Assembly (NCBI RefSeq): GCF_000422425.1 | Contig: NZ_AULT01000016.1 | Location: forward strand, 1 to 64,000 | DNA: 64,000 nucleotides | Direction: 5' to 3' | Source: Oceanospirillum beijerinckii DSM 7166 | GTDB lineage: Bacteria > Pseudomonadota > Gammaproteobacteria > Pseudomonadales > Halomonadaceae | Shown here: positions 29,241 through 37,927 of the stretch, piece after piece | How positions within the stretch are numbered: the stretch's first letter is position 1 | How the letters are laid out: every line of letters starts with the position of its first letter | Program-made: the position numbers and the translations under genes | The notes under the pieces: model-generated | What the model was told of the DNA's origin: nothing | The model's input: the letters and a program-made list of their open reading frames with translations, nothing else | The model's database searches: none

Positions 29241-29403
29241 GTTATGGTTTTATCGGTCTGGCCATAGTAGGACCGTTGTCAAATACAACACTTTGTTTAA
29301 CATCAGTAGTGAAAGAATTTTTTCATTAACTTATGGCAGGTTGCAGATCTCTTTGCACCATGTTGAATAGATACTGTTGTTCAAGTGTTTATTAAGGATA
29401 AAA

Positions 29404-29889
29404 ATGGATAAGCTTTCTTTGTTGCCAGTTCTTTTCTCTGTAGTCTTTTCAGCAGATGTTGCTTCTGATCAAAGCGTTAAAGCTCAGGCTATAACAACAG
29501 CTCTCTATGGCAGCTGGGGATGTAGTGCGAGGGTAGAAAATGGCTCCCTTCGAATGAAAATTGCTTCAGAGGATACCTACCTCGGAAATCATCGTTCAAG
29601 TACCCGAGCTACTTTAAAGTTGCAAGCTTCTTCGGCATACCCTGAGATTGAATACTCTGTTACGGGGAACGCAACCTGGAAAGTGAGTAACGGCTTTTTG
29701 GTCAGCACTTTTACGAATGTAAAAGTAGTCAATATCAGCCATCCTGAGTTTGATTATATTCTTAATATCCAGGATATGTTTCCGAAAAAGGTCAGTGAAT
29801 CTGCGGAAGTGATCGAGCTATCCCAATCCAAGCTGATTTTAAGAAGTCAAACTTATGGAACCGTCTATCGTTGTGATCGAAAGGGCTGA
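29404..29889 (+). CDS. Secreted protein of unknown function
   Basis: From ATG at 29404 (AAGGA five bases upstream) the product is 161 residues with a signal peptide (MDKLSLLPVLFSVVFSADVA, then SD). The mature region is rich in beta-strand patterns and has two cysteines (GSWGCSA and YRCDR at the end) that could form one disulfide, as in small lipocalin-like barrels. That fold idea is inference. A start nine codons earlier is possible but spoils the signal peptide. No family is recognised. Confidence 0.6.
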   Translation: MDKLSLLPVLFSVVFSADVASDQSVKAQAITTALYGSWGCSARVENGSLRMKIASEDTYLGNHRSSTRATLKLQASSAYPEIEYSVTGNATWKVSNGFLVSTFTNVKVVNISHPEFDYILNIQDMFPKKVSESAEVIELSQSKLILRSQTYGTVYRCDRKG

Positions 29890-29912
29890 GTCACGTTTTA
29901 TTGGATATCACT

Positions 29913-30104
29913 ATGTCTGATTCAAATGATAAGCAAGGTGAAACCCCTATTGCTCTGGGTATCTCATTGGGTGTAGCGATAGGTGCTGGAATCGGTGCTG
30001 CGATGAGTAACGTAGGGTTAGGCATCGCTTTGGGCATCGCTATAGGGGCTGCGCTTGGTTACGTCAGTAAACACCATCAAGCTGATAAAAAGGATGCTGA
30101 GTAG
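29913..30104 (+). CDS. Small glycine-zipper membrane protein
   Basis: This 63-residue protein has a polar N terminus (MSDSNDKQGETP), two glycine-rich hydrophobic segments with GxxxG spacing (ALGISLGVAIGAGIGAAM and LGIALGIAIGAALGYV), and a charged tail. Such sequences pack as tight TM hairpins. ATG at 29913 is preferred over a TTG four codons upstream; both have weak ribosome-binding sites. It follows the secreted protein after 23 bp. Function unknown. Confidence 0.6.
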   Translation: MSDSNDKQGETPIALGISLGVAIGAGIGAAMSNVGLGIALGIAIGAALGYVSKHHQADKKDAE

Positions 30105-30189
30105 TAAGCAGTAGAGTGTGTTCGTTTGCGCTATTGGCTTGGCTTAGAGCGCAATCTGTATATTGTCGTGTTTTTGTTGAAGAGTGGTT

Positions 30190-30726
30190 ATGTCTATTCA
30201 GATCTCATCGGCCATCGCTTTAGTTCCCCTTCAATTTTCAGATGCGGAAGTGATGTTCCCCCTGATTGATAGTGATCGTAACAATCTAGGCCAATACCTG
30301 GACTGGGTGGATTCGGTTACTGATATTGAAACAACTCGAGGCTATTTACAGCGTCGAATAAAAAGCGGTTTAAATGGCGCTGCTTGGTATAAAATTGAGT
30401 TTAATCATACAGTTGTTGGTGTGTTTGGAGTCAAGGTGGTCCGTCAGTCCAGGGCTTGTGCTGAGATCGGTTATTGGCTTCATTCCGATTACCAAGGCAA
30501 CGGCATCGTGACGCAAACCGTGACGGGATTTTGTGAACACTTAAAAGCAGAAGGTCTGATCCAGCGTGTTGAGATTCAATGCCTGGCTGAAAATAAAGCC
30601 AGTATCGCGGTAGCACTGAGATTGGGTGGGCGACAGACAGGGACTATTCCCAATTACCGAGTTATTAATGGTATGCCGCAAACATTAAAGATCTACACGA
30701 TTAAATTACGGAAGCTGGTTGAGTAG
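30190..30726 (+). CDS. GNAT-family N-acetyltransferase, RimJ/RimL-like
   Basis: The 178-residue protein has the GNAT acetyl-CoA site with the RimL-type pattern: EIGYWLHSDYQGNGIVTQTV, then RVEIQCLAENKASIAVALRLGG. The N-terminal region (YLDWVDSVTDIETTRGYL) is also typical of the ribosomal-protein-serine acetyltransferase subgroup. The acceptor is unknown and small molecules are also possible. GTG lies two codons upstream, but ATG at 30190 with GAAGAG at six bases is better. It stands near a nucleotide-kinase-like gene in the same direction. Confidence 0.88.
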   Translation: MSIQISSAIALVPLQFSDAEVMFPLIDSDRNNLGQYLDWVDSVTDIETTRGYLQRRIKSGLNGAAWYKIEFNHTVVGVFGVKVVRQSRACAEIGYWLHSDYQGNGIVTQTVTGFCEHLKAEGLIQRVEIQCLAENKASIAVALRLGGRQTGTIPNYRVINGMPQTLKIYTIKLRKLVE

Positions 30727-30787
30727 CTGTCAGGCGGAGCTTGCCGGATAATACTGACAATGAGTAGAGAGAAACGAGGAAGTAGTC

Positions 30788-31273
30788 GTGCGTCGGGTTG
30801 TAATTTTTGGTAATTCGGGTTCCGGTAAATCCACCTTGGCAAAAAAACTTTGTCAGACTAATGGCTTATCTCATCTGGATTTAGACTTGATTGCCTGGCT
30901 ACCGACGACGCCAGTGCAAAGAAAGCCAATCGATGAGTCGAAGCAGGCTATTGATGCTTTTATCACGGCTCATTCCAGCTGGGTAATTGAAGGTTGCTAC
31001 TCTGATCTGCTGGAGCTTGCCTTGCCCGAGGCTACAGAGATTATCTTCTTGAATCTGCCTGTAGACCTTTGCATAGTTAATGCTAAACAGCGGCCCTGGG
31101 AGCCGCAAAAATATGAGAGTAAGGCCGCACAGGATGAGAATTTAGCCATGCTGATTGATTGGATTGCACAATATCCTATACGGAAAGATGTATTTTCACA
31201 GGCATCTCATGAGGCTTTGTTTGCAAGCTTTCAGGGCAAAAAAACTCAATTTACCTGCAATAGACACCTCTAA
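30788..31273 (+). CDS. P-loop NTPase, adenylate/shikimate-kinase-like
   Basis: The 161-residue protein opens with a beta-strand and a perfect Walker A motif (VIFGNSGSGKSTLAKKL, residues about 4-20). It continues with SHLDLDLIAW and WVIEGCYSDLLELALPEATEIIFLNLP, as in small kinase-like ATPases of the AAA_17/DxTP group. The lid region is short. The start is GTG with AGGAAG six bases before it. The substrate is unknown. Confidence 0.85.
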   Translation: MRRVVIFGNSGSGKSTLAKKLCQTNGLSHLDLDLIAWLPTTPVQRKPIDESKQAIDAFITAHSSWVIEGCYSDLLELALPEATEIIFLNLPVDLCIVNAKQRPWEPQKYESKAAQDENLAMLIDWIAQYPIRKDVFSQASHEALFASFQGKKTQFTCNRHL

Positions 31274-31416
31274 ATCAAAATGCCAGTGAAGGCAGTATGC
31301 TGATTGGGGTTACAGTAACCGCTGTCAGACCTGATATGAACTAATACAATTAAGCAAAGACAGAAAGAGTCTCTTTCCGATGAGTATATGCGAGAGTTGG
31401 GTGTATGGAGGGTAGT

Positions 31417-32427
31417 ATGAAGGCCCATATTGAAAGTCCATCGCTATCTGGTGAGACTCTGGATAGCCCAAAGACGCTGCATATTCGCTGTGGCAGTGAT
31501 ATTAAGCATGGTCTTGAACTGGCCGGTTTCTGTGGTCAGTTTCTGGAATTTAGTGATCCCTTTTGTCAGGGACCGATTGCTGATTTGCCACCTGATGAGC
31601 TAATTCCACTGCGCAGTAAGTTTATTGCTCAGGCTTATCAACTAGAACTCAATGATGCCTTAGCTAGGGGGCGTCAAGCATACGATGGCCTGGCTGTTTG
31701 TCTGTTGCCTGATTCACCATGGCAAAAGATTGTGCTCTGGTTTGAGCATGACAGTTATGACCAGCTGATTCTGGCCTACCTGCTCAGCCGTTTTTATCGT
31801 CATCAGCAAGCATTCCCAGAGTTCACTTTGCCTCTGGAGATGATCTGTGTCGATCAGGTGCCAGGTGTTGAGGATTTTATTGGTTTAGGCCAGCTAACTC
31901 CTGAGTTATTAAGGTATCTTTGGCTACACAATAAAGCGCCTGTCACCACTGAGCAGCTAGTGCTGGGTGAGAAGGTTTGGCTGGCATTATGTGCTTATGA
32001 TAGCGCTGAAGACCTTGAAAGCCTGGAACAGCTAGCTTTTAGCCCTAAACCACTGGCTATACCCATGATGGCCCAAGCCTTGCGGCGTCATTTACAGGAA
32101 CAGCCTGATCCAGAAACTGGATTACGTTTGACAGAGCTCCTTACGCTGGAGCTGTTAACGGAATATGAAGGCTTAACCGCAGGCCGTCTTTTTGGTCGTT
32201 ATATGTCAGAAAAAGAACCTCTGCCTTGGTTGGGTGACCTGATGTATTGGTATATTCTGCGTCAGATGGCAGAGTGTCCAGAGCCTTTAATCACAATAGG
32301 TTCCTCGCAGCCTGATGAGGGAGGCCGGTCTGGTGACAACGACAAGACTGGTGATGAACACTGGCCCAAGTACCCTGTACAGATTACTGAGGCCGGTAGG
32401 CGCTGTTTGTCATTATCTAAGCTCTGA
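31417..32427 (+). CDS. DUF1835 domain protein
   Basis: The 336-residue protein has the N-terminal DUF1835 pattern: LHIRCGSDIKHGLELAGFCG, FSDPFCQGPIADLP and the acidic IVLWFEHDSYDQLILAYLL motif, followed by a helical second half with a Gly/Asp-rich insertion near the end. The function of DUF1835 proteins is not established. GGAGGG at 31407-31412 sits four to five bases before the chosen ATG; an ATG at 31405, overlapping that site, is the alternative. No operon partner is evident. Confidence 0.85.
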   Translation: MKAHIESPSLSGETLDSPKTLHIRCGSDIKHGLELAGFCGQFLEFSDPFCQGPIADLPPDELIPLRSKFIAQAYQLELNDALARGRQAYDGLAVCLLPDSPWQKIVLWFEHDSYDQLILAYLLSRFYRHQQAFPEFTLPLEMICVDQVPGVEDFIGLGQLTPELLRYLWLHNKAPVTTEQLVLGEKVWLALCAYDSAEDLESLEQLAFSPKPLAIPMMAQALRRHLQEQPDPETGLRLTELLTLELLTEYEGLTAGRLFGRYMSEKEPLPWLGDLMYWYILRQMAECPEPLITIGSSQPDEGGRSGDNDKTGDEHWPKYPVQITEAGRRCLSLSKL

Positions 32428-32696
32428 ACTTGCTCCAATAAATCGAGCACTCTTTAAGGTTTAATTCTTATCTTAGCTTGAAGCCCCCGGTGATAGCGGC
32501 TTGCCGGTTGAGGAGGGCCATTGTTATCACTAGCAGTCTGCCGGACTTAAGGCGTTAAAAGGCGAGAATCTCGCTAAGGTAGTTGGTTATTGATGCTGAG
32601 ATTGTGGAAATAAATTCGTACACACTCCGAACATAATAAGCAGGATATTGACCTATGGGAAAAGGCAGGAATTATTTTCTGTGATTAAGAATGACA

Positions 32697-32733
32697 AAAG
32701 CCAGCGCTTTTTGTTAGAAATAGGCTGGCTTTT
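32697..32733. terminator. Terminator after dctP (possibly bidirectional)
   Basis: AAAAGCCAGC and GCTGGCTTTT form a 10-bp stem around a 17-base loop, 42 bases beyond the dctP stop on the minus strand. It also faces the DUF1835 gene on the plus strand. The rest of 32428-32774 has no recognisable gene. Confidence 0.8.
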
Positions 32734-32774
32734 GTTCGGAATAGATCTGAGTGAAAAAGAGTTAAGCGTTCGAG

Positions 32775-33800
32775 TTAAGGCTTATAGCTTCTTGCAATTT
32801 CACGTAGCTCTTTCAGGGCTGCTTCAGCATCAACCCCCCGGTCTGCAACCCGTTCCAGGTATTCCTCATCCATACCTTTCACCATCGATTTAAACTCCTG
32901 ATCCATAGGATCGCCCGGTTTCACCTCAACAATTGAAACACCGGCGTCTCTCGCAGCTTTAAGGCCTTCAATATCGCCAGCATCCCAGGCTCGGCCAGCC
33001 AAAGCGGACAATTTCTCGCCGGAAACAGACATAATCGCTTGCTGATCAGCCTCGCTGAGTCCCTCCATAAAGTCCGGGTTAAGGAACATAGAGAAGCTCA
33101 TGGTGTACATGCCGCCCGGAAGTAGCACCAGCTGCTTTGTAACTTCGCTTAGGCGCTGGGCTTTCTGTTCACTGGCTGAGATAAAAACACCATCAACGAC
33201 GCCCTGTTGCATCATTTCGTAAACCTTAGGTGCCGGGGCGCCTACCGGGGTGATTTCCATCCGTTCACCTAATGCGCCTTGAATACCACCGCCCAGACGA
33301 ATCTTACGACCTTTCAGTTCCTCCAGGGATTTGATCGGCTTTGCCAGGTGTATCTGTCCTGGGCCGTGGGTAAAGAGTGCGGCTAATTGAAGGCCTTCAT
33401 GTTCATTGGCCTGCTTGAAATATTTTTCGTTAACCCGCCAAAGGGCAACGGAAGCCGCTTCGGCACTGGCATTCAGGTTAGGCAGCTCTACGGCTTCGGT
33501 CAGTTTAAATCGCCCGGGAATGTAGCCATGCACGCTCCAGCTGGCATCGGCGACACCATCCTCGACCAGATCAAACAAACTTTTTGGGTGTCCCATACCG
33601 TATTCAACGACCATCTTCACACGGCCTTCGGTGGCTTCGTCAATCCACTTGCCCCAGGTATCCAGCACAACGGCATTTTGGGGGTGGGTTGGCGGTAGCC
33701 AGCTGGCGACACGCATCGTAGTTTCAGCCAGGGCTGCGGCTGATAAGGTCATGCCCAGTGTTAAGCCTGCGATTGGTTTTATTAGCTTTTGCAGTTTCAT
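32775..33800 (-). CDS. TRAP transporter solute-binding protein, DctP family
   Basis: This 341-residue periplasmic receptor has a signal peptide (cleavage after AALA near residue 25) and the DctP pattern: MRVASWLPPTHPQN, the LKGRKIRLGGGIQG strand with the substrate-anchoring arginine, MMQQGVVDGVF and a helical C terminus. Such proteins bind carboxylates. It is the last gene after glcD, glcE and glcF on the same strand, with a 46-bp gap, so glycolate or a related hydroxyacid is a reasonable ligand (inference). The membrane partners DctQ and DctM are not in the window. AGAGGGA precedes the start. Confidence 0.92.
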   Translation of the reverse strand: MKLQKLIKPIAGLTLGMTLSAAALAETTMRVASWLPPTHPQNAVVLDTWGKWIDEATEGRVKMVVEYGMGHPKSLFDLVEDGVADASWSVHGYIPGRFKLTEAVELPNLNASAEAASVALWRVNEKYFKQANEHEGLQLAALFTHGPGQIHLAKPIKSLEELKGRKIRLGGGIQGALGERMEITPVGAPAPKVYEMMQQGVVDGVFISASEQKAQRLSEVTKQLVLLPGGMYTMSFSMFLNPDFMEGLSEADQQAIMSVSGEKLSALAGRAWDAGDIEGLKAARDAGVSIVEVKPGDPMDQEFKSMVKGMDEEYLERVADRGVDAEAALKELREIARSYKP

Positions 33801-33846
33801 AGAGAGTCCCTCTTTTTATTTTTATGGTTCTACTGATCTGGATTGA

Positions 33847-35094
33847 TCAGTTTTTTAATGCCTGGTCCAGTATCTGGATCCAGTGTTTGACAGCTTGGTC
33901 GGCTGTCTGAGACAGGTGAGTAATACAGCCAATATTGGCTGAGATGTACTCCTGGGCGCCGCTGTCCTGCAGCGCCTGCACTTTATTGTTGCGCAGCTCA
34001 GAGGCCGGCTCTGGCTGAAAAATGGAATAGGTTCCGGCAGAACCGCAACAGATATGGTTATCCCGGATAGGTTTCATATCAAAGCCCAGTTGACCCAGCA
34101 GGGCTTCGACTTTCCCTCCCAGTTTCTGTCCGTGCTGAAGTGAGCACGGGCATTGGAAGGCGAGGCTAGCATCCGGCTGGAGGTTCAGTCTGGATAGATC
34201 CTCTGCAGCCACAATTTCGACCAGATCTGCCGCCAGTGCTGAGATTTTTTGTGCACGATCAGCGTAATTCGGGTCCTTTTTGAGCAGATCGCCATACTCT
34301 TTAACGGTTGTACCGCAACCGCTGGCGGTAATAACGATCGCTTCGCAACCCTGTTCGATCAAAGGCCACCAGGCATCAATATTACGGCGCATAAAATCAA
34401 GGCCATCCTCTTGCTGGTGCAGGTGATAACTCAGGGCTCCACAGCAACCCGCAGCCGGGGCGGTTTCCAGATAGATACCCAAGTGCCCCAGTACCCGGGT
34501 GGCCGCCTGATTAATCTCTGGTGCCAGACCGGGTTGGACACAGCCCTCCAGCAGTAACATTCGACGGTTTGTTGATGGTTCGGCGGTCACAGGTGATGGC
34601 TTAGCGGCCACAGGTTTAAGACGGGTCTGCGACAGTGGAGGAATGGTCTTGGCTAACCGGCCTGGCAGCAGTGGGCGTATTAGTCGGGCGGTTTTCAGAA
34701 TCGGATTGAAACGGCGCGGGTAAGGCAGAACCGATAGAATAGCCCGGCGTAATAAGCGCTGTTTCAGATTACGGGGCACCTCGGCTTCGATCAAAGGTGT
34801 GCCGATTTCCACCAGGCGGTGATAGTTCACACTGGCCGGACAGGTGGTTTCACAGGAGCGGCAGCTAAGGCAGCGATCCAGATGCCGTTGAGTATCGCGA
34901 CTGACGGGGTTGCCCTCGAACACCTGCTTAAGCAGGTATATTCTCCCACGGGGACTATCCAGCTCATTCCCGGTCAGTTTATAGGTCGGGCACGTAGCCA
35001 GACAGAAACCACAGTGGACACACTTACGCAGGATCGCTTCAGCTTCTGAGCCAATATCGGTGTGTTGTAAAGGTTCGGCAATCTGGGTTTGCAC
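33847..35094 (-). CDS. glcF: Glycolate oxidase iron-sulfur subunit
   Basis: GlcF carries electrons from the flavin subunits of glycolate oxidase to the membrane. The 415-residue protein has two ferredoxin-type clusters: Cys25/28/31/35 (CVHCGFCLATCPTY) and Cys75/78/81/85 (CLSCRSCETTCPASV). Two CCG domains (AAGCCGALSYH and HICCGSAGTYS) follow in the C-terminal half. The start is GTG with AAGGAA seven bases upstream. It is the third gene of glcDEF, 34 bp after glcE. Confidence 0.96.
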   Translation of the reverse strand: MQTQIAEPLQHTDIGSEAEAILRKCVHCGFCLATCPTYKLTGNELDSPRGRIYLLKQVFEGNPVSRDTQRHLDRCLSCRSCETTCPASVNYHRLVEIGTPLIEAEVPRNLKQRLLRRAILSVLPYPRRFNPILKTARLIRPLLPGRLAKTIPPLSQTRLKPVAAKPSPVTAEPSTNRRMLLLEGCVQPGLAPEINQAATRVLGHLGIYLETAPAAGCCGALSYHLHQQEDGLDFMRRNIDAWWPLIEQGCEAIVITASGCGTTVKEYGDLLKKDPNYADRAQKISALAADLVEIVAAEDLSRLNLQPDASLAFQCPCSLQHGQKLGGKVEALLGQLGFDMKPIRDNHICCGSAGTYSIFQPEPASELRNNKVQALQDSGAQEYISANIGCITHLSQTADQAVKHWIQILDQALKN

Positions 35095-35128
35095 AGTATC
35101 TTCCTTTAGTCGTTAGAGATGGCTGACA

Positions 35129-36232
35129 TCAGAGCGTGGGATAAAGGCGACCAGGATTGAGAATTCTCTCTGGATCAAAGCTGGTGCGTAACTGTTGACT
35201 GAGTTTGAACAAGCCCGGTTCTAAAGGCTGACGCAGACTTTCATCTGTGCCATACCGTGTTCCATGGCCGCCTAAGCTCCGGGCCAGATTCCAGACGGTT
35301 TCCGGGTCAGCCTGGCTGGTGATCCAGCGCTGAGCGCCGCCCCATTCGATCACCTGCTGCTCGACGATCTCTTTAGGTAGCGGGCCGGTAGCTGGAGGCA
35401 GTGACAGTCGCCAGAAAAAAGGTTGTTTAAAGATCGGAAGCTGCTGTTCTCTCAGTTGCTGCCAGAGCTGTTCGCGCCCTGTTAATGCTTCGTCCCCTGA
35501 TAATTGTTCTCCGCCAATCTGCTGCTCTCCTCCAATAAACTGTGCAGCAGCCATCACGGCAGACTCACTGCCGGACAAGCGTATGCAGAGTTGACCGTCC
35601 TGATAGCAGGTGGCCGAGATAGGCAGTGGCTTCAGTCCCAGATTGTTGAGCAGGGTACGTGCCTGAGTTTCATCACACTCAAGACTCAGAGTCTGTTCCA
35701 GTTGCGGACGAGGCACGACCTTAAGGCTAATATCCAACAGCACACCTAAGGTGCCCTGAGCACCACACATCAGACGCGAGACATCATAGCCCGCGACATT
35801 TTTCATCACCTGACCGCCAAAATTCAGCCGCTCGCCTTTCCCGTTAATCATGCGACAGCCCAGAACAAAATCCCGTGCGGCACCACTATAGGGACGGCGT
35901 GGGCCAGACAGACCACAGGCGATAGTGCCGCCCAGCGTCGCCTTATTGTTATAACGGGGCGGTTCAAAGCCCAACATCTGGCCCTGCTCGGCCAACGTGG
36001 CTTCGATAATATGCAGCGGCGTTCCGGCGCGGGCGGTAATCACCAGTTCGGAAGGCTCATAGTTGATGATGCCCTGATAGTGATTCAGGCAAAGGTCTGT
36101 ACCTGTTACGGTATGTCCCAATGCCGATTTACTGCCACCGCCGACAATCCTGAGCGGCTGTTTATCCCGGTAGGCCTGGATAACCTGATCGGCCAGGCTT
36201 TCTTCAGATGATGTCATTGGGTTTACAGGCAT
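35129..36232 (-). CDS. glcE: Glycolate oxidase FAD-binding subunit
   Basis: GlcE is the second FAD_binding_4 subunit of glycolate oxidase. The 367-residue product has LRIVGGGSKSALGH, then FEPPRYNNKATLGGTIACGLSG and GGQVMKNVAGYDVSRLMCGAQGTLG-type segments typical of GlcE. It starts at ATG 36232, one base after the glcD stop (TGATATG), so translation is coupled; an in-frame extension upstream overlaps glcD and is rejected. A repetitive insert (GGEQQIGGEQLSGDEALTGREQ region, about residues 227-248) lies in a surface part and coincides with a short DNA tandem repeat. Confidence 0.94.
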   Translation of the reverse strand: MPVNPMTSSEESLADQVIQAYRDKQPLRIVGGGSKSALGHTVTGTDLCLNHYQGIINYEPSELVITARAGTPLHIIEATLAEQGQMLGFEPPRYNNKATLGGTIACGLSGPRRPYSGAARDFVLGCRMINGKGERLNFGGQVMKNVAGYDVSRLMCGAQGTLGVLLDISLKVVPRPQLEQTLSLECDETQARTLLNNLGLKPLPISATCYQDGQLCIRLSGSESAVMAAAQFIGGEQQIGGEQLSGDEALTGREQLWQQLREQQLPIFKQPFFWRLSLPPATGPLPKEIVEQQVIEWGGAQRWITSQADPETVWNLARSLGGHGTRYGTDESLRQPLEPGLFKLSQQLRTSFDPERILNPGRLYPTL

Positions 36233-36233
36233 A

Positions 36234-37748
36234 TCAGAAGCGCTCCAGATGGGGAAACGGCATTTCACCGTTATGGACATGCAGACCGTTGAACTCCGCA
36301 CAACGGGCCAGCGTGGGGATCTGTTTGCCGGGGTTGAGTAGCGTCTTGGCGTCAAAAGCCTGTTTCAGAGCATGAAATTGCGCCAGCTCTTGAGGGTTAA
36401 ACTGCAGACACATCTGGTTGATCTTCTCCAGACCGATACCGTGTTCACCGGAAATCGTACCGCCGACCTCGATACACAGCTCCAGAATCCGGGTTCCCAG
36501 CTCAAAGGCGCGCTGGTGCTCCTCTTCGTTCGATGAGTCGAACAGGATGGAGGGGTGCATATTGCCGTCACCGGCATGAAAGACGTTCACCACCTGTAAT
36601 TGATACTGGTCGGCCAGCAGATTGATCTGTTTCCACACCTGAGCCAGTGCTCTGCGGGGAATAGTGCCGTCCATAATGTAGTTGTCCGGTGCCAATCGGG
36701 CTAATGCGGGGAAGGCCGCTTTACGGGCGGCCCAGATACGGGTGCTTTGCTCAGCATCTTCAGCAATCTGTATATCGGTCGCATGCAGCTCACGGAAGAT
36801 CTGGATCACCTGCTGCAACTCGTCTTCGACTTCCGCTTCACCTCCGTCCAGTTCACAGATGATGACCGCTGCGGCATCCACCGGATAACCGGCATGCATT
36901 AACTCTTCAATGGCGCAGATACCCGTTTGGTCGATCATTTCCAGACCGGCGGGAATAATGCCAGCTCCGATGACCGCTGCAATAGCCTGACCGGCATCTT
37001 CAATGGTGGCAAAAGCTGCCAGCATCACCCGGCAGCTTTCCGCACGGGGCAGCAGTTTTACTCGTATCCGAACCACGATACCCAGTAAACCTTCTGAACC
37101 GGTCAGAATGGCCGTCAGGTCATAGCCTGCCGCATCTAACGCAGCGCTACCCAGAGTAATCAGCTCGCCACTGGCGGTGACCATTTCCAGTTCAAGGATA
37201 TTGTGTACCGTCAGGCCGTACTTAAGACAGTGCACGCCACCGGCGTTTTCGGCCACATTGCCGCCGACGGAGCAGGCCAGCTGAGAAGAGGGGTCCGGTG
37301 CGAAGTAGAGATTATGTACCGCTGCCGCTTCAGTCACAGCAAGATTTCGGACACCGGGGCCAATCAGCGCGGTGCGGTTGTCGGGATCTATATTATAAAT
37401 TTGGTCAAAACGACTCATGCCCAGTAGGACACCGTTCTCCACCGGCATGGAACCGGCAGTCAATCCGGTGCCTGCGCCCCGGGCCACCACTGGAATATCC
37501 AGCTGGTGACAGCAGCGCATCACATGCTGGACTTGCTCAATGGTGTCCGGCAATACGGTCAACAGAGGCAGTTGGCGCATGGTGGTAAAGGCATCACATT
37601 CGTAGGCCCGCAGCTGCTCAACTTCGGTAATAATGTATTGCGTTGGAATCAGCTGCCTTAGCAGTGGCAGAAGATCATTCAATCTTTGTTCGCGCTGCGC
37701 TTCTGGATGCTGAGAGTCTGGATGCAAAGAGTCTGGGCTGAGTGTCAT
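36234..37748 (-). CDS. glcD: Glycolate oxidase subunit GlcD (FAD, catalytic)
   Basis: GlcD oxidises glycolate to glyoxylate with FAD. The 504-residue protein has the PCMH-type FAD domain (VVARGAGTGLTAGS, PDPSSQLACSVGGNVAENAGG, GYDLTAILTGSEGLLG) and the C-terminal oxidase domain with VNVFHAGDGNMHP and ISGEHGIGLEK. A TTG 16 codons upstream is possible; ATG at 37748 is chosen though its ribosome-binding site is weak. The first residues (SPDSLHPDSQHPEAQ) come from a small tandem repeat. It is the first gene of glcDEF-dctP and is separated from the dioxygenase gene by a terminator. Confidence 0.95.
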   Translation of the reverse strand: MTLSPDSLHPDSQHPEAQREQRLNDLLPLLRQLIPTQYIITEVEQLRAYECDAFTTMRQLPLLTVLPDTIEQVQHVMRCCHQLDIPVVARGAGTGLTAGSMPVENGVLLGMSRFDQIYNIDPDNRTALIGPGVRNLAVTEAAAVHNLYFAPDPSSQLACSVGGNVAENAGGVHCLKYGLTVHNILELEMVTASGELITLGSAALDAAGYDLTAILTGSEGLLGIVVRIRVKLLPRAESCRVMLAAFATIEDAGQAIAAVIGAGIIPAGLEMIDQTGICAIEELMHAGYPVDAAAVIICELDGGEAEVEDELQQVIQIFRELHATDIQIAEDAEQSTRIWAARKAAFPALARLAPDNYIMDGTIPRRALAQVWKQINLLADQYQLQVVNVFHAGDGNMHPSILFDSSNEEEHQRAFELGTRILELCIEVGGTISGEHGIGLEKINQMCLQFNPQELAQFHALKQAFDAKTLLNPGKQIPTLARCAEFNGLHVHNGEMPFPHLERF

Positions 37749-37831
37749 AGCGTGGCTCAGTTTTTTTGACGGATGGAGGCGGTTTATGCGCGTCAATACG
37801 CTGTATTGCGCTGTATTGCACTGAAATCACG

Positions 37832-37915
37832 ACCATGCTCAAAAAATGCTGCCACCCCATAGCTGTTACATAACAGAGTCTCCCTATGGGGTGACGAGCA
37901 AAATGCGAGCATGGT
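37832..37915 (-). terminator. Nested dyad and terminator between the dioxygenase gene and glcD
   Basis: Three dyads are nested: ACCATGCTC/GAGCATGGT (37832-37840 and 37907-37915), CACCCCATAG/CTATGGGGTG (37853-37862 and 37884-37893) and CTGTTA/TAACAG (37863-37868 and 37871-37876). On the minus strand the middle stem extends through GCT/AGC with one bulge and is followed by ATTTTTT, which makes a convincing intrinsic terminator 30 bases past the dioxygenase stop. The outer dyad is unexplained. Confidence 0.75.
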
Positions 37916-37927
37916 GTTTTCTGAGTT

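Noticed and set aside
29113-29370. 85-codon frame overlapping the lipoprotein gene end
   Set aside because: It overlaps a better-supported gene in another frame and has no motif.
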